64,000 bases of DNA from Rhizobium grahamii (GTDB lineage Bacteria; Pseudomonadota; Alphaproteobacteria; Rhizobiales; Rhizobiaceae): positions 1,252,001-1,316,000 of the forward strand of contig NZ_CP043499.1 of NCBI RefSeq assembly GCF_009498215.1, given 5' to 3'. Below the pieces are notes generated by a model. That model was not told where the DNA came from. It searched no databases and was given only the letters and a program-made list of their open reading frames with translations. Position numbers and translations under genes: made by a program. This document shows positions 1 to 7,693 of the stretch, in pieces; the first letter of the stretch is position 1; each line of letters starts with the position of its first letter.

Positions 1-745
1 GGGTTACCCTGCCCGAGGCCTCGCTGATCGCACGGCCGTCTATCATGGCAACGGCCTCGCGCAGCTGAGCGCAGGTCATGTTGTCCAGCAACACCGCGTC
101 GACGCCCTCTTCCATGGCCTGCTGCAGTTGATCCAGCGTATCGACCTCAACCTCGATCTTGACCATGTGCCCGACACCCGCCTTCGCGCGACGGATCGCC
201 TGGAGAATGCCACCGGCAATGGCGACATGATTGTCCTTGATGAGCACCGCGTCGTGGAGCGCGAAACGATGGTTGACGCCGCCGCCTGCACGCACGGCGT
301 ATTTCTCCAGGGCTCGCAGACCCGGCGTCGTCTTGCGCGTGCAGGCAATCGACGCGCTGCTGCCTTCTATGGCTTGAACGAGCGAAGCAGTTACGCTTGC
401 GATCCCGGAGAGATGGCCGAGGAAATTCAACGCCGTCCGCTCTCCAGTCAAAACGCCACGCGCAGGCCCGCTGACCGTTGCGATGACATCGCCCGGCGAT
501 ACGCGATGACCATCCCTGATGTGACGCTCGAACTTGATATCTGGATCGATCAAACTGAAGGCGAGCTCTGCGGCATCGAGACCGGCGATGGTACCGGGTT
601 GGCGCCCTACCATTGCCAAAGTGGTTTGATGGTCCTCCGGTATCACAGAGGCGGACGTCAGATCTCCGGCGAGGCCGAGGTCTTCCAGCAGTGCTGTACG
701 GACGATCGGCTCGATGATGACACGGGAAGGTGAAACAAGCGTCAT
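1..745 (-). CDS. nadC: Nicotinate-nucleotide (quinolinate) phosphoribosyltransferase, 3' end missing
   Basis: This enzyme converts quinolinate and PRPP to nicotinate mononucleotide, the third de novo NAD step, in the cytoplasm. Reading the minus strand from ATG at 745 gives an uninterrupted frame to the window edge. It contains the family blocks EKYAVRAGGGVNHR, IKDNH and KIEVEVD, which bind substrate and PRPP. About 248 of the usual 280 or so residues are present, so the C-terminus lies outside the window. The start is one base downstream of the nadB stop, so it should be translated from the nadABC transcript. Confidence 0.95.
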   Translation of the reverse strand, partial: MTLVSPSRVIIEPIVRTALLEDLGLAGDLTSASVIPEDHQTTLAMVGRQPGTIAGLDAAELAFSLIDPDIKFERHIRDGHRVSPGDVIATVSGPARGVLTGERTALNFLGHLSGIASVTASLVQAIEGSSASIACTRKTTPGLRALEKYAVRAGGGVNHRFALHDAVLIKDNHVAIAGGILQAIRRAKAGVGHMVKIEVEVDTLDQLQQAMEEGVDAVLLDNMTCAQLREAVAMIDGRAISEASGRVT

Positions 746-746
746 C

Positions 747-2285
747 TCAGGCGCTCCTTGCAAAATTGTCGACGAGGGTATCTGCGCGGGCAAGGCCTTC
801 TTCCAAAGTCAGGAAACTGCGCTCGGCCTTCTCCCGTTTCTCAGGAAAATCGCTGCGCGCATGCGCGCCACGGGATTCTTCCCGCAGAAGCGCCGATACA
901 GCGATCAGGAGCGCGGTCAACGCAGGATCACGGCTCGCACCGGCTGACCTAGCAAGCGGCAAGAGCGAAGCAATCGCGCTCTGGAGCCCGCAACGCTCGC
1001 GGATCACGCCGAGCTGGCGGGAAACGATCGCACGCACGGCGCCAGCGTCGGCAGCGCAAGCGCCAGTCATGAAATCGCCTGGGGAGACGTGCCGAGGCCG
1101 AGTTCCGGAAATATCGTCCGCGGCACGCAGTCCCATGACCGCGGCCTCCAGGAGGGAATTGCTGGCAAGTCGGTTTGCTCCATGCAAGCCGGTTGCGGCG
1201 GCCTCGCCCACGACCCAGAGGCCTTTCACCGAGCTCCGCCCGCAAATGTCGGTCGCCACTCCTCCCATGTGATAGTGAGCAGCCGGACGAACCGGAATGG
1301 GTGCCCGTGCAGGATCGATGCCGGCCTCATGGCACAATCGGTGGATTGTCGGAAATCTAGCCGCGAATCCAATGCCGAGCGCCGACCGGGCGTCGAGAAA
1401 CACGCGGCGCCCCTGCGCGAATTGTTCGGCAATGGCGCGCGAAACGACGTCGCGCGGAGCAAGCTCCTCGCCATCGACGCCCACCATGAAGCGGTCACCG
1501 AGATCGTTGATCAGGATAGCGCCTTCGCCGCGTACCGCCTCGCTGACCAGAGGCATAGGCCGGCGAGAGCAAGCCAGAGCGGTCGGATGGAATTGAACGA
1601 ACTCCAGGTCCGCCAGCACGGCACCCGCACGGGCGGCCATCGCTATCGCCTGACCAATACTCGCAAGAGGATTGGTCGTCGCTTCGTAAAGCCCTCCGAC
1701 CCCACCAGTCGCCAGCACAATCCGGGAGGTTGGAATGACAGCTGCGCCTGCAGGACCGAGAATCTGCAGGCCCGAAACCGCGCCGTCGCTCGTGAGAACG
1801 GCTGTCGCCTCACACCCTTCCAGCAGTGAGATCGACGATCGTGTAGAAACGGTAACCGCCATAGCCTGCGTGATGGCTGCACCCGTGCCGTCTCCCCGGG
1901 CGTGGATGATGCGGCGACGTTGATGCGCCGCTTCCAGACCAAAGGCAAAACGGCCGTCGGCGTCACGATCGAAGGAAACGCCTGCTCGCTCCAGCGCGGC
2001 GACAGCTTGCCCCGCATCCGCAAGGATCGACCGCGCCACCGCCTCGTCACAGAGACCGTCGCCGGCACGAAGCGTGTCCTGAAGATGCAGCGAGGGGCTG
2101 TCGTCATCGGCAAGTGCGGCAGCAATGCCGCCCTGCGCCAGGACGCTCGAACTCCCGCCTGCGAGTTTGCCGCGGCTGACGATCAGGACCGGCTGCGGAG
2201 CAAGCTGAAGCGCCGTCATCATCCCGGCAAGGCCGCCACCGACAATGACCACATGATCGCGAAACGCCTCCAGAATGTCGCTCAT
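747..2285 (-). CDS. nadB: L-aspartate oxidase
   Basis: This flavoenzyme oxidises L-aspartate to iminoaspartate, which NadA then uses. The N-terminus carries the FAD-binding Rossmann signature VIVGGGLAGMM (about residues 12-22). The succinate-dehydrogenase-like flavoprotein blocks follow, including HARGDGTGAAI and, near residue 370, NRLASNSLLEA. At 512 residues it is within family length. It overlaps the end of nadA by four bases and is followed after one base by nadC, which indicates a tightly coupled nadABC operon. Confidence 0.97.
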   Translation of the reverse strand: MSDILEAFRDHVVIVGGGLAGMMTALQLAPQPVLIVSRGKLAGGSSSVLAQGGIAAALADDDSPSLHLQDTLRAGDGLCDEAVARSILADAGQAVAALERAGVSFDRDADGRFAFGLEAAHQRRRIIHARGDGTGAAITQAMAVTVSTRSSISLLEGCEATAVLTSDGAVSGLQILGPAGAAVIPTSRIVLATGGVGGLYEATTNPLASIGQAIAMAARAGAVLADLEFVQFHPTALACSRRPMPLVSEAVRGEGAILINDLGDRFMVGVDGEELAPRDVVSRAIAEQFAQGRRVFLDARSALGIGFAARFPTIHRLCHEAGIDPARAPIPVRPAAHYHMGGVATDICGRSSVKGLWVVGEAAATGLHGANRLASNSLLEAAVMGLRAADDISGTRPRHVSPGDFMTGACAADAGAVRAIVSRQLGVIRERCGLQSAIASLLPLARSAGASRDPALTALLIAVSALLREESRGAHARSDFPEKREKAERSFLTLEEGLARADTLVDNFARSA

Positions 2286-3254
2286 ATCGCCAGCATCCTT
2301 TCGACGGCGCGGCGCGCTGCGACCGCCACCTCGGGGTCGACCACGACTTCGTGGTGATTTTGCTCAAGCGCCGTTCGTATGTTGGAGAGCGTGATCCGCT
2401 TCATGTGCGGACACAGATTGCAGGGCCGGATAAACTCGACGTCGGGGTGATGCACGGCAACGTTGTCGCTCATCGAGCATTCCGTGAGAAGAACAACGCG
2501 CGCTGGACGCTTGGCCGCCACATAGTCGGACATAACCGCGGTCGAGCCCGCGAAATCCGCTGCCGCGACCACCTCAGGCGGACATTCCGGATGCGCAAGC
2601 ACCGTGACCCCCGGATGATTTTCGCGAAGTTGCCTAACGTCCTCCGCGTTGAACAGCTCGTGGACCTCGCAGTGCCCATGCCATGCGAGAATCTCGACAT
2701 CCGTCTCGCGCGCCACGTTGCGCGCCAGATACTCGTCGGGGATCATCAGAACACGCGGAACGCCGAGAGACTCGACCACCTGTTTCGCATTGCCCGATGT
2801 GCAGCAGATATCGGAGGCGGCTTTGACGGCCGCCGACGTGTTGACATAGGTGATGATGGGAACGCCGGGATGCGCTGCCCTCAGCAGGGCGATATCCTCC
2901 GGCGTAATGGAATCGGCGAGCGAGCAGCCGGCAGCCATGTCCGGTATCAGCACGGTTTTCTCGGGATTGAGCAGCTTGGCGGTCTCGGCCATGAAGTGAA
3001 CGCCGGCGAGAACAATCACATCGGCCTCAATGTCGATTGCCTTGCGCGCAAGCGCCAGGCTGTCGCCAACGATATCCGCGACGCCGTGGAAGATCTCTGG
3101 CGTCTGATAGTTGTGCGCGAGGATGACGGCATTGCGCTCGCGCTTCAATCGAAGGATCGCCTGGACGTCGTCCTCGAACATCATCCATTCCGCCTTTGGA
3201 ACGACGCGGCTTACTCGTTGGTAAAGGTCATCAGTCGTCAAGGATTGGTTCACG
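2282..3254 (-). CDS. nadA: Quinolinate synthase
   Basis: NadA condenses iminoaspartate with dihydroxyacetone phosphate to quinolinate using a [4Fe-4S] cluster. Candidate cluster cysteines lie in the blocks AAGCSLAD, DICCTSG and PCNLCPHMKR, matching the three conserved positions of the family. A longer frame opens at an ATG at 3277, but I chose GTG at 3254. A strong GGAGGA ribosome-binding site (3261-3266, minus) lies directly upstream of it and inside the longer version, and that longer start would also fall within the first operator dyad. It is the first gene of nadABC, downstream of the NrtR/NadQ gene. Confidence 0.95.
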
Positions 3255-3268
3255 GTCGCTCCTCCATT

Positions 3269-3287
3269 ATGCTCCATTTGAGCATAT
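3269..3287. promoter_or_regulatory. Operator dyad 1 upstream of nadA
   Basis: Inverted repeat TATGCTC-cattt-GAGCATA, perfect over 7-base arms. It lies just upstream of the nadA ribosome-binding site and about 33 bp (roughly three helical turns) from a second copy. The position between regulator and target, plus the duplicated dyad, suggest a binding site for the NrtR/NadQ-type protein encoded immediately upstream. Binding itself is inferred. Confidence 0.7.
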
Positions 3288-3301
3288 CACGGGCAAATAG
3301 A

Positions 3302-3320
3302 TATTCTCAATGTGAGCATA
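3302..3320. promoter_or_regulatory. Operator dyad 2 upstream of nadA
   Basis: Inverted repeat TATTCTC-aatgt-GAGCATA, the same half-site as the dyad centred 33 bp away, with one or two mismatches in the left arm. It directly abuts the stop codon of the regulator gene. The same-face spacing fits cooperative binding of two regulator dimers. Confidence 0.65.
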
Positions 3321-3322
3321 TG

Positions 3323-4303
3323 TCAATTGCGAGAGAGAGGCAGTTTCGAACCGGCGAGCTCGCGCTCTTCGAGAACAGCATGGCGGTAACGAAAGAGCTT
3401 GGCCGGCCTACCACCGGTTTCTGCCTCGGTCTGGCCCGTTTCCTCGACAAGATCCTGCTGCTCGATCAGTCGACGGAAGTTCTGCTTGTGCAACGTGAGC
3501 CCCGCGAGGGCCTCGACGCTGCGCTGCAGCTGCAGCAAGGTGAAAGTGTCAGACATCAACTCGAATACGACGGGCCGGTATTTGATCTTTGCCCGAAGCC
3601 TTGCGATCCCGGTCGCAAGAATGCGCCGATGATCGGCAAACATCGCGCGCCCGAAGTTGGCGTCGCCGCCCGCCTCAGCAACGAGTTTCGCTTCGTAGAG
3701 CAACTCGTAGCGCTGCAGGACGAGATCCTCGTTCCAGGAAATGTCATCGAGCCCAAAAGCGAAGGCGGCGCGGCGTTTGCGCTCGGCACGGCGCGCCGGC
3801 TCGCTCTCGGCCCAGGCCGCAAGACCATCGACAAGCTCGCTCAGGACGGCCGGGATCCCCCTTCGCCGGTCTTCCCAGGGAAGATATTCGTACCAGCCAT
3901 GCCAGCCCGGCCGCCCCGCGCCGGCCTGCTCACGGACGAGCCCGAGATAGCTGATCGAGATCGTCCGACCACCCTGGATGTCATTGTTGCGATCCCGATC
4001 CGCGAAGGTATAGAGCTGCTCGAGATAACCTACCGGATGCGCCGTCTGCTCCTGAACCCATTCCCTCAGGCCGCTCTGCAACGTCCGGTGCCCCATTTCG
4101 AACGGCCCCGACGGCAATGCCTGACCCGAGCGGATCGTCATGACACGCGGCTCTCCCGCTGTCACGGCCGTTAACACAGCGATCAATTCTGCGTGGGCAA
4201 ATCCAATGGTCAATGCGCGGCGATTCTCGTGTTGTCGGATGCTCCATCTCTGACACAACAGCGGCGGAGGCGAAAGGACTGCCCCTCTGCCCGCGCCCAT
4301 CAA
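3323..4303 (-). CDS. nadQ: NrtR/NadQ-family transcriptional regulator of NAD biosynthesis
   Basis: A 326-residue protein with the layout of NrtR-type regulators. The N-terminal half is a Nudix-like domain that binds a ligand but does not hydrolyse it (blocks FAHAELIAVLTAVTAGEPRV and GYLEQLYTFADRDR). The C-terminal half is a winged helix (around residues 210-310, including SDTFTLLQLQRSVEALAG). In this family ADP-ribose or related NAD metabolites set DNA binding. It is transcribed toward nadABC and separated from nadA only by two tandem dyads, so repression of nadABC is the likely role. The start is uncertain: the first 30 or so residues before LTIGFAHAE are not typical and a shorter form is possible. 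Confidence 0.85.
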   Translation of the reverse strand: MMGAGRGAVLSPPPLLCQRWSIRQHENRRALTIGFAHAELIAVLTAVTAGEPRVMTIRSGQALPSGPFEMGHRTLQSGLREWVQEQTAHPVGYLEQLYTFADRDRNNDIQGGRTISISYLGLVREQAGAGRPGWHGWYEYLPWEDRRRGIPAVLSELVDGLAAWAESEPARRAERKRRAAFAFGLDDISWNEDLVLQRYELLYEAKLVAEAGGDANFGRAMFADHRRILATGIARLRAKIKYRPVVFELMSDTFTLLQLQRSVEALAGLTLHKQNFRRLIEQQDLVEETGQTEAETGGRPAKLFRYRHAVLEERELAGSKLPLSRN

Positions 4304-4654
4304 TTAGCAGGAATTCTCAATAGACATTAGCAGCGCCGCCTAAAGGGCTCTTTGGCGCTGCGAAAACCTAAGAATATCGTACCTTTAAGGCGCGCGTGGA
4401 GCGCGCGAAAGGGAGCGCGAACGACCAACCATGGCGCTAAAAACATTTTCTTCTAATGAAGATCTATGGTTGCCGTCCCAACGTATAGGTTTTTTGTAAC
4501 CAAGCGACCTGTTTCAGGTGCACGTCAGGCTTTTCAGCCACATGCACCATAGGCAAGAAAATTTGAGGGGCACAATTGATCCGTTCAAATATCTTCGATA
4601 GGTTGTTTAATCGCAGAAAAGTCGCGCCACAACCGGCGTTGAAAGGATAGGGCC
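4304..4654. other. Intergenic region upstream of the XRE regulator and nadQ
   Basis: A divergent promoter region of about 350 bases. It is AT-rich on the right and contains a short GC hairpin (GCGCGCGTGGAGCGCGCG, about 4391-4408). I see no credible gene. It must hold the promoters for the leftward nadQ-nadABC unit and the rightward XRE gene. Confidence 0.5.
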
Positions 4655-5059
4655 ATGAAAGACGCACCGCATTCAGTCGACGTCCACGTCGGAAAAACCA
4701 TTCGCATCAAGCGTCTGATGCGCAAGGTCTCGCAGACCGAGCTGGGCGACCGGGTTGGCGTGACCTTCCAGCAGATCCAGAAATACGAGAAGGGCTCCAA
4801 CCGCGTATCGGCAAGCATGCTGGTGGAAATCGCGGGCGCCCTTGAAGTCGATGTGCGGTCTTTCTTTGAAGATCTGGCTCCTCAGGGCACGGCCAACGAC
4901 AATCCGACCCCGAGCGAAGAGTTTGTCGTCTCCCGCGACGGCGTCCTGCTCAATGCGGCGTTCCTTTCCATCAAGAACGAGCAGGTCCGCAAGAAGATCG
5001 TCAAGCTCGTCCAGGCTATCGCCGGCATGGAACTGGCTGAAGGCGAAGCTGCGGAATAA
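4655..5059 (+). CDS. XRE-family helix-turn-helix regulator
   Basis: A 134-residue DNA-binding protein. Residues about 12-66 form a Cro/CI-type HTH (blocks IRIKRLMRKVSQTELGDRVG and FQQIQKYEKGSNRVSASML) that is characteristic of the rhizobial PraR/PhrR-like group. The C-terminal half is acidic with no recognised ligand domain. The start is preceded by GAAAGGATAGGGCC, a usable ribosome-binding site. It converges on the small gene at the end of the RiPP cluster, leaving about 20 bases between stops. Whether it regulates that cluster is unknown. Confidence 0.85.
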   Translation: MKDAPHSVDVHVGKTIRIKRLMRKVSQTELGDRVGVTFQQIQKYEKGSNRVSASMLVEIAGALEVDVRSFFEDLAPQGTANDNPTPSEEFVVSRDGVLLNAAFLSIKNEQVRKKIVKLVQAIAGMELAEGEAAE

Positions 5060-5078
5060 CGCGGCCTCGCCTCACAGG

Positions 5079-5348
5079 TCAGTGGCAATCCAGGACGACG
5101 ATGTTTTCGCGTGCGTCCTTGATCGCGATCTTGGTCTTTGCACCCATCAGCTTTTCCAGATTGACGTCGAGTTCCCGTTCGGGATCGATTCCATCCCAAT
5201 CGATCACGACTTGAAGCAGCGCCATGTTGGCGAGATGAGTCAGATTGTGCAGCTTGAGCTTCGCAGCCTCTTCCTTTGCCGCTGAAAGCAGCCGGAAGAT
5301 CCTTGCGTATTCGCTGCCCGTGCCTTCGTCCTTGGTCTGAATGTTCAT
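5079..5348 (-). CDS. Small protein of unknown function at the end of the YcaO-TfuA cluster
   Basis: An 89-residue acidic soluble protein that I do not recognise. It is mostly helical in appearance in its first half (SEYARIFRLLSAAKEEAAKL) and then carries VVIDWDGIDPERELDVNLE and ends DARENIVVLDCH, with a single cysteine next to the C-terminus. The ATG at 5348 has AAGG about eight bases upstream. A TTG one codon earlier is less likely. It lies 71 bases after tfuA in the same orientation, so it may be a third maturation partner, an immunity factor or an unrelated gene. Confidence 0.65.
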   Translation of the reverse strand: MNIQTKDEGTGSEYARIFRLLSAAKEEAAKLKLHNLTHLANMALLQVVIDWDGIDPERELDVNLEKLMGAKTKIAIKDARENIVVLDCH

Positions 5349-5419
5349 CAATGCCGCCTTCTCAGATGATCTGGAATCCGCTTGAATTCCAGTCCTGTGA
5401 CGATGATCGAGGTCGGGCG

Positions 5420-6169
5420 TTACTTGAGCGTTACAGGCGTGACGGAGCGCGCAACTTCACTGCGAAGCAGCTCCCAATGAGAGGTTGCCGCAAAGCCCCA
5501 ATCGCAGCTGCGCGACACCGGCTCAGCCTGGTGATGAAGGTACCGCAGCACGGTTTCCGCATCGGCGCGCTTGCGCTCGACCTTGTTGGCACGAACGAGG
5601 CGCAAGATCTCCTTGGCGCGACGCTCGTCGGCAAAGCCGCAGCGTTCGATTGCCTTGGGATAGGTGCGCTCGGAAAAATGCAGCGCCCTGCCCGCGATGA
5701 GCAGCATCTTAGATTCTTTCTCGGAGATTCCGTCGGCGCGGCGGAGCATTTCGACCGTCGGCTGAAAATCGACCCACGGGATCGAGAGCGGCAGCCAGCC
5801 AAGCTCCTCCGGGGCATGAACAAGCGCGACCGCCTCGTCGTCCATCAGGCGACCTTCGGCATAGTCATCGTAGATGGTTCCGAGACCCACCATCCCGAAG
5901 GCGGCGCACTCGGCCGCCCGCAGCGCGCCCATGCTCGCGCCACCGGCGACGACGACATGCGCCTGCAGAGCGTAAAGGATTTCCTTGTGCCAGACGGACG
6001 GCACTTCGCCGAAATAGCCGTCGACGATGCCGATCGCGCGCGCGCCATCTTCCACCGCCTGCAGGATGTCGCCACGGGCAGCTGGCGGGCGAAACACGAT
6101 CGACGGATAGGCCTTCCGAAGGGTTTCGAGATCGGCCCCGAAACTTGGGCCCGCGAAGATCACTTTCAT
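5420..6169 (-). CDS. tfuA: TfuA-like protein (YcaO partner)
   Basis: A 249-residue member of the TfuA-like family, named after the trifolitoxin locus of Rhizobium leguminosarum. The conserved core is visible: FAGPSFGAD at the start, PPAARGDI, GIVDGYFGEVPSVWHKEIL and GGASMGALRAAEC, the last of which looks like a catalytic or nucleotide-binding loop. TfuA proteins accompany YcaO enzymes and are implicated in delivering sulfur for peptide-backbone thioamidation (known for archaeal McrA modification and thioamide RiPPs). The ATG overlaps the YcaO stop (ATGA), which indicates translational coupling and probably a complex. Confidence 0.9.
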   Translation of the reverse strand: MKVIFAGPSFGADLETLRKAYPSIVFRPPAARGDILQAVEDGARAIGIVDGYFGEVPSVWHKEILYALQAHVVVAGGASMGALRAAECAAFGMVGLGTIYDDYAEGRLMDDEAVALVHAPEELGWLPLSIPWVDFQPTVEMLRRADGISEKESKMLLIAGRALHFSERTYPKAIERCGFADERRAKEILRLVRANKVERKRADAETVLRYLHHQAEPVSRSCDWGFAATSHWELLRSEVARSVTPVTLK

Positions 6170-7425
6170 ATCTGCATTCCTTGCATGGCCCGCACCGCAC
6201 GAAGGCCGAGCTGGATGAATTCGCCGCTGACATCCACTTCCAGGCCCGGCACGATCACACGGACGACCGAGACGGGCAGACGCGGATGGTCGATCGGCAC
6301 CGCCACCAGCTGCGTGATGCCCTTCGAAGCGAGGCGCTCAGCGATATGGGAGATCGTTTGCTGGATGCTGCGTTTTGCCGGCTCCATGGAAGAGACCCAA
6401 GCTCTTGGCTGCTCGTCGCACAGTTCGATCAGCTGCTGCATCGGACCGTTCTCGTCCAGCCTTTGGTAGATGCGCGGGGAAAAATCATCGCGGCTGCCGG
6501 CAATGGCCGTGAGCCGGCTCTGCGCCGCCTCCGTGATTGCCCGCAGGATCGCGCGAACAGGATCAGGATGGCAGCCGCATCCGCCGCAGACATGCGTCCA
6601 GCGCGCATCGACGCGTTCGCCGAGATTTCCGGGGATGATTACGGCCAGGAAGCTCGGAACGCCGATGTCGGTCGTCATGTCGAGGACAAGAAGCTGCATG
6701 CCTGCGCGTTTGATGCGATCAACGATGATGTCGACAACCGGATCGCCGAGAGAGCCAGGATCGACCCGCGCTCCTTTCAGCTGATCGTATGGACGCAGCT
6801 GCATCAGTGCCCAGGCGTCTCGCTCGACAAGTTCGCAAAGCCCGTGCAGTACGGCTTCAGCCGGCCGGTTGCCCGATGCGAGGCCGTCGCTCGACTGCTC
6901 GAAGCCGCTCGGCCGGATGCCGCGGTGGTCAAGCCCCACGAGCGACCACGGCACGAACACCTGCCGGTTGGAAAGAATATCGAAGCCCTCACACCAGGCG
7001 ATCGGGTCCGTGCCGATGTCGGAGGGTACGCAACGAGCAACCGAGTCGAGGTCGATCATGGGCGCTTTCTCGGCCCTCAAACCCTCGACGGACGCCATGA
7101 TCATGTTATCAGGCCGCATCTCGGCGACACGCGTCTCGACGGCCTCCATGGCCGCGGAGGTCATGGCTGCCTCCTCGTCGATGCCTTTTCCCTGAAAGAC
7201 CGAGAGCGTGTGGCTGTTCGGGCGGGTCGCGAAAGCGACGGGAATATCGAGGAGGTCGAGCGCGGTCAGCAATCCGACGCGGGTAATGCCAAGCTCGGCA
7301 AAATGCGGCTTGATCGCCGCGAACGTCTGCCCAGGCGTCAGTGATCGATCATGGTAGGCGTTGACACCACCGGCCGAGAGACCGAGATCCGTGATCAGAT
7401 CCTGCAAAGCACCTTGGGCAGACAT
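6166..7425 (-). CDS. YcaO-domain enzyme, TfuA-associated type
   Basis: YcaO proteins phosphorylate peptide-bond oxygens with ATP, so that a nucleophile (a side chain or sulfide) can form azolines or thioamides. This 419-residue copy shows the ATP/Mg motifs: AAMEAVETRVAEM (around residue 90), LCELVERDAWALMQL (around 205) and ITEAAQSRLTAIAGSRDDF (around 310). The C-terminus ends MQGMQI and lacks the proline-rich PxPxP tail of azoline-forming YcaOs, which fits a TfuA-dependent enzyme. Two in-frame ATGs lie at 7431 and 7425. I prefer 7425, because the GAGG at the end of the precursor gene is then well spaced. The precursor stop lies 11 bases upstream. Confidence 0.92.
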   Translation of the reverse strand: MSAQGALQDLITDLGLSAGGVNAYHDRSLTPGQTFAAIKPHFAELGITRVGLLTALDLLDIPVAFATRPNSHTLSVFQGKGIDEEAAMTSAAMEAVETRVAEMRPDNMIMASVEGLRAEKAPMIDLDSVARCVPSDIGTDPIAWCEGFDILSNRQVFVPWSLVGLDHRGIRPSGFEQSSDGLASGNRPAEAVLHGLCELVERDAWALMQLRPYDQLKGARVDPGSLGDPVVDIIVDRIKRAGMQLLVLDMTTDIGVPSFLAVIIPGNLGERVDARWTHVCGGCGCHPDPVRAILRAITEAAQSRLTAIAGSRDDFSPRIYQRLDENGPMQQLIELCDEQPRAWVSSMEPAKRSIQQTISHIAERLASKGITQLVAVPIDHPRLPVSVVRVIVPGLEVDVSGEFIQLGLRAVRAMQGMQI

Positions 7426-7436
7426 TCGCATCGACC

Positions 7437-7571
7437 TCAACGGAACTTCAGCGCGTGAACGATGCTGGCCGTAGCGTTCGTGTCGAACTGAACGGACTGC
7501 TGCTTCAGAGCAGCCTGGGCAGCGGACGAAAGGCGAACGGCGGGCGCGGTCTTGATGTCTGTCGAGTTCAT
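7437..7571 (-). CDS. Candidate RiPP precursor peptide, 44 residues
   Basis: A short gene that standard calling would miss. It encodes 44 residues beginning MNSTDIKTAPAVRLSSAAQA and ending NATASIVHALKFR. The start has GGAGA six to ten bases upstream (minus strand, near 7577-7581) and the stop lies 11 bases before the YcaO ATG. It has no cysteine but several serines and threonines. The N-terminal half looks like a helical leader, and the C-terminal half (SVQFDTNATASIVHALKFR) is a plausible modified core. Being directly upstream of and coupled to YcaO and TfuA, it is the natural substrate candidate. Precursor function is inferred from position and size. Confidence 0.75.
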   Translation of the reverse strand: MNSTDIKTAPAVRLSSAAQAALKQQSVQFDTNATASIVHALKFR

Positions 7572-7693
7572 TAGGTTTCTCCAGCTGGAAGCAGCGCTTT
7601 GCTGCGGGCGAGGAGAAGATGAAGGCGAGGCGTTATTCCGGCGTGACTGGCGTCCGCGCCCAACGGCGACGGAAATCCGGCAGGTGTAACGGT
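7572..7693 (-). promoter_or_regulatory. Leader region between the SARP gene and the precursor gene
   Basis: A gap of 122 bases between the regulator stop and the precursor start. It contains a short hairpin (GCAGC at 7591-7595 and GCTGC at 7601-7605) and three ACGCC repeats read on the minus strand at spacings of about 9 and 11 bases. Repeats with near-helical spacing are typical of SARP targets, but these are weak. The precursor may have its own promoter here. Confidence 0.3.

Noticed and set aside
128..733. Long open frames on the plus strand across the nad genes (also 747-2357 and 2351-4174)
   Set aside because: They are antisense shadows of nadC, nadB, nadA and nadQ. The minus-strand products show full family motifs, while these frames show none.
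4391..4408. GC hairpin in the nadQ-XRE gap as a riboswitch
   Set aside because: The stem is short and has no conserved aptamer-like sequence. NAD control is explained better by the regulator and its two dyads.
7437..7571. Reading the small peptide as a trifolitoxin-type precursor
   Set aside because: It lacks cysteine and shows no resemblance to the short trifolitoxin core, and the other trifolitoxin genes are absent. Only TfuA is shared.
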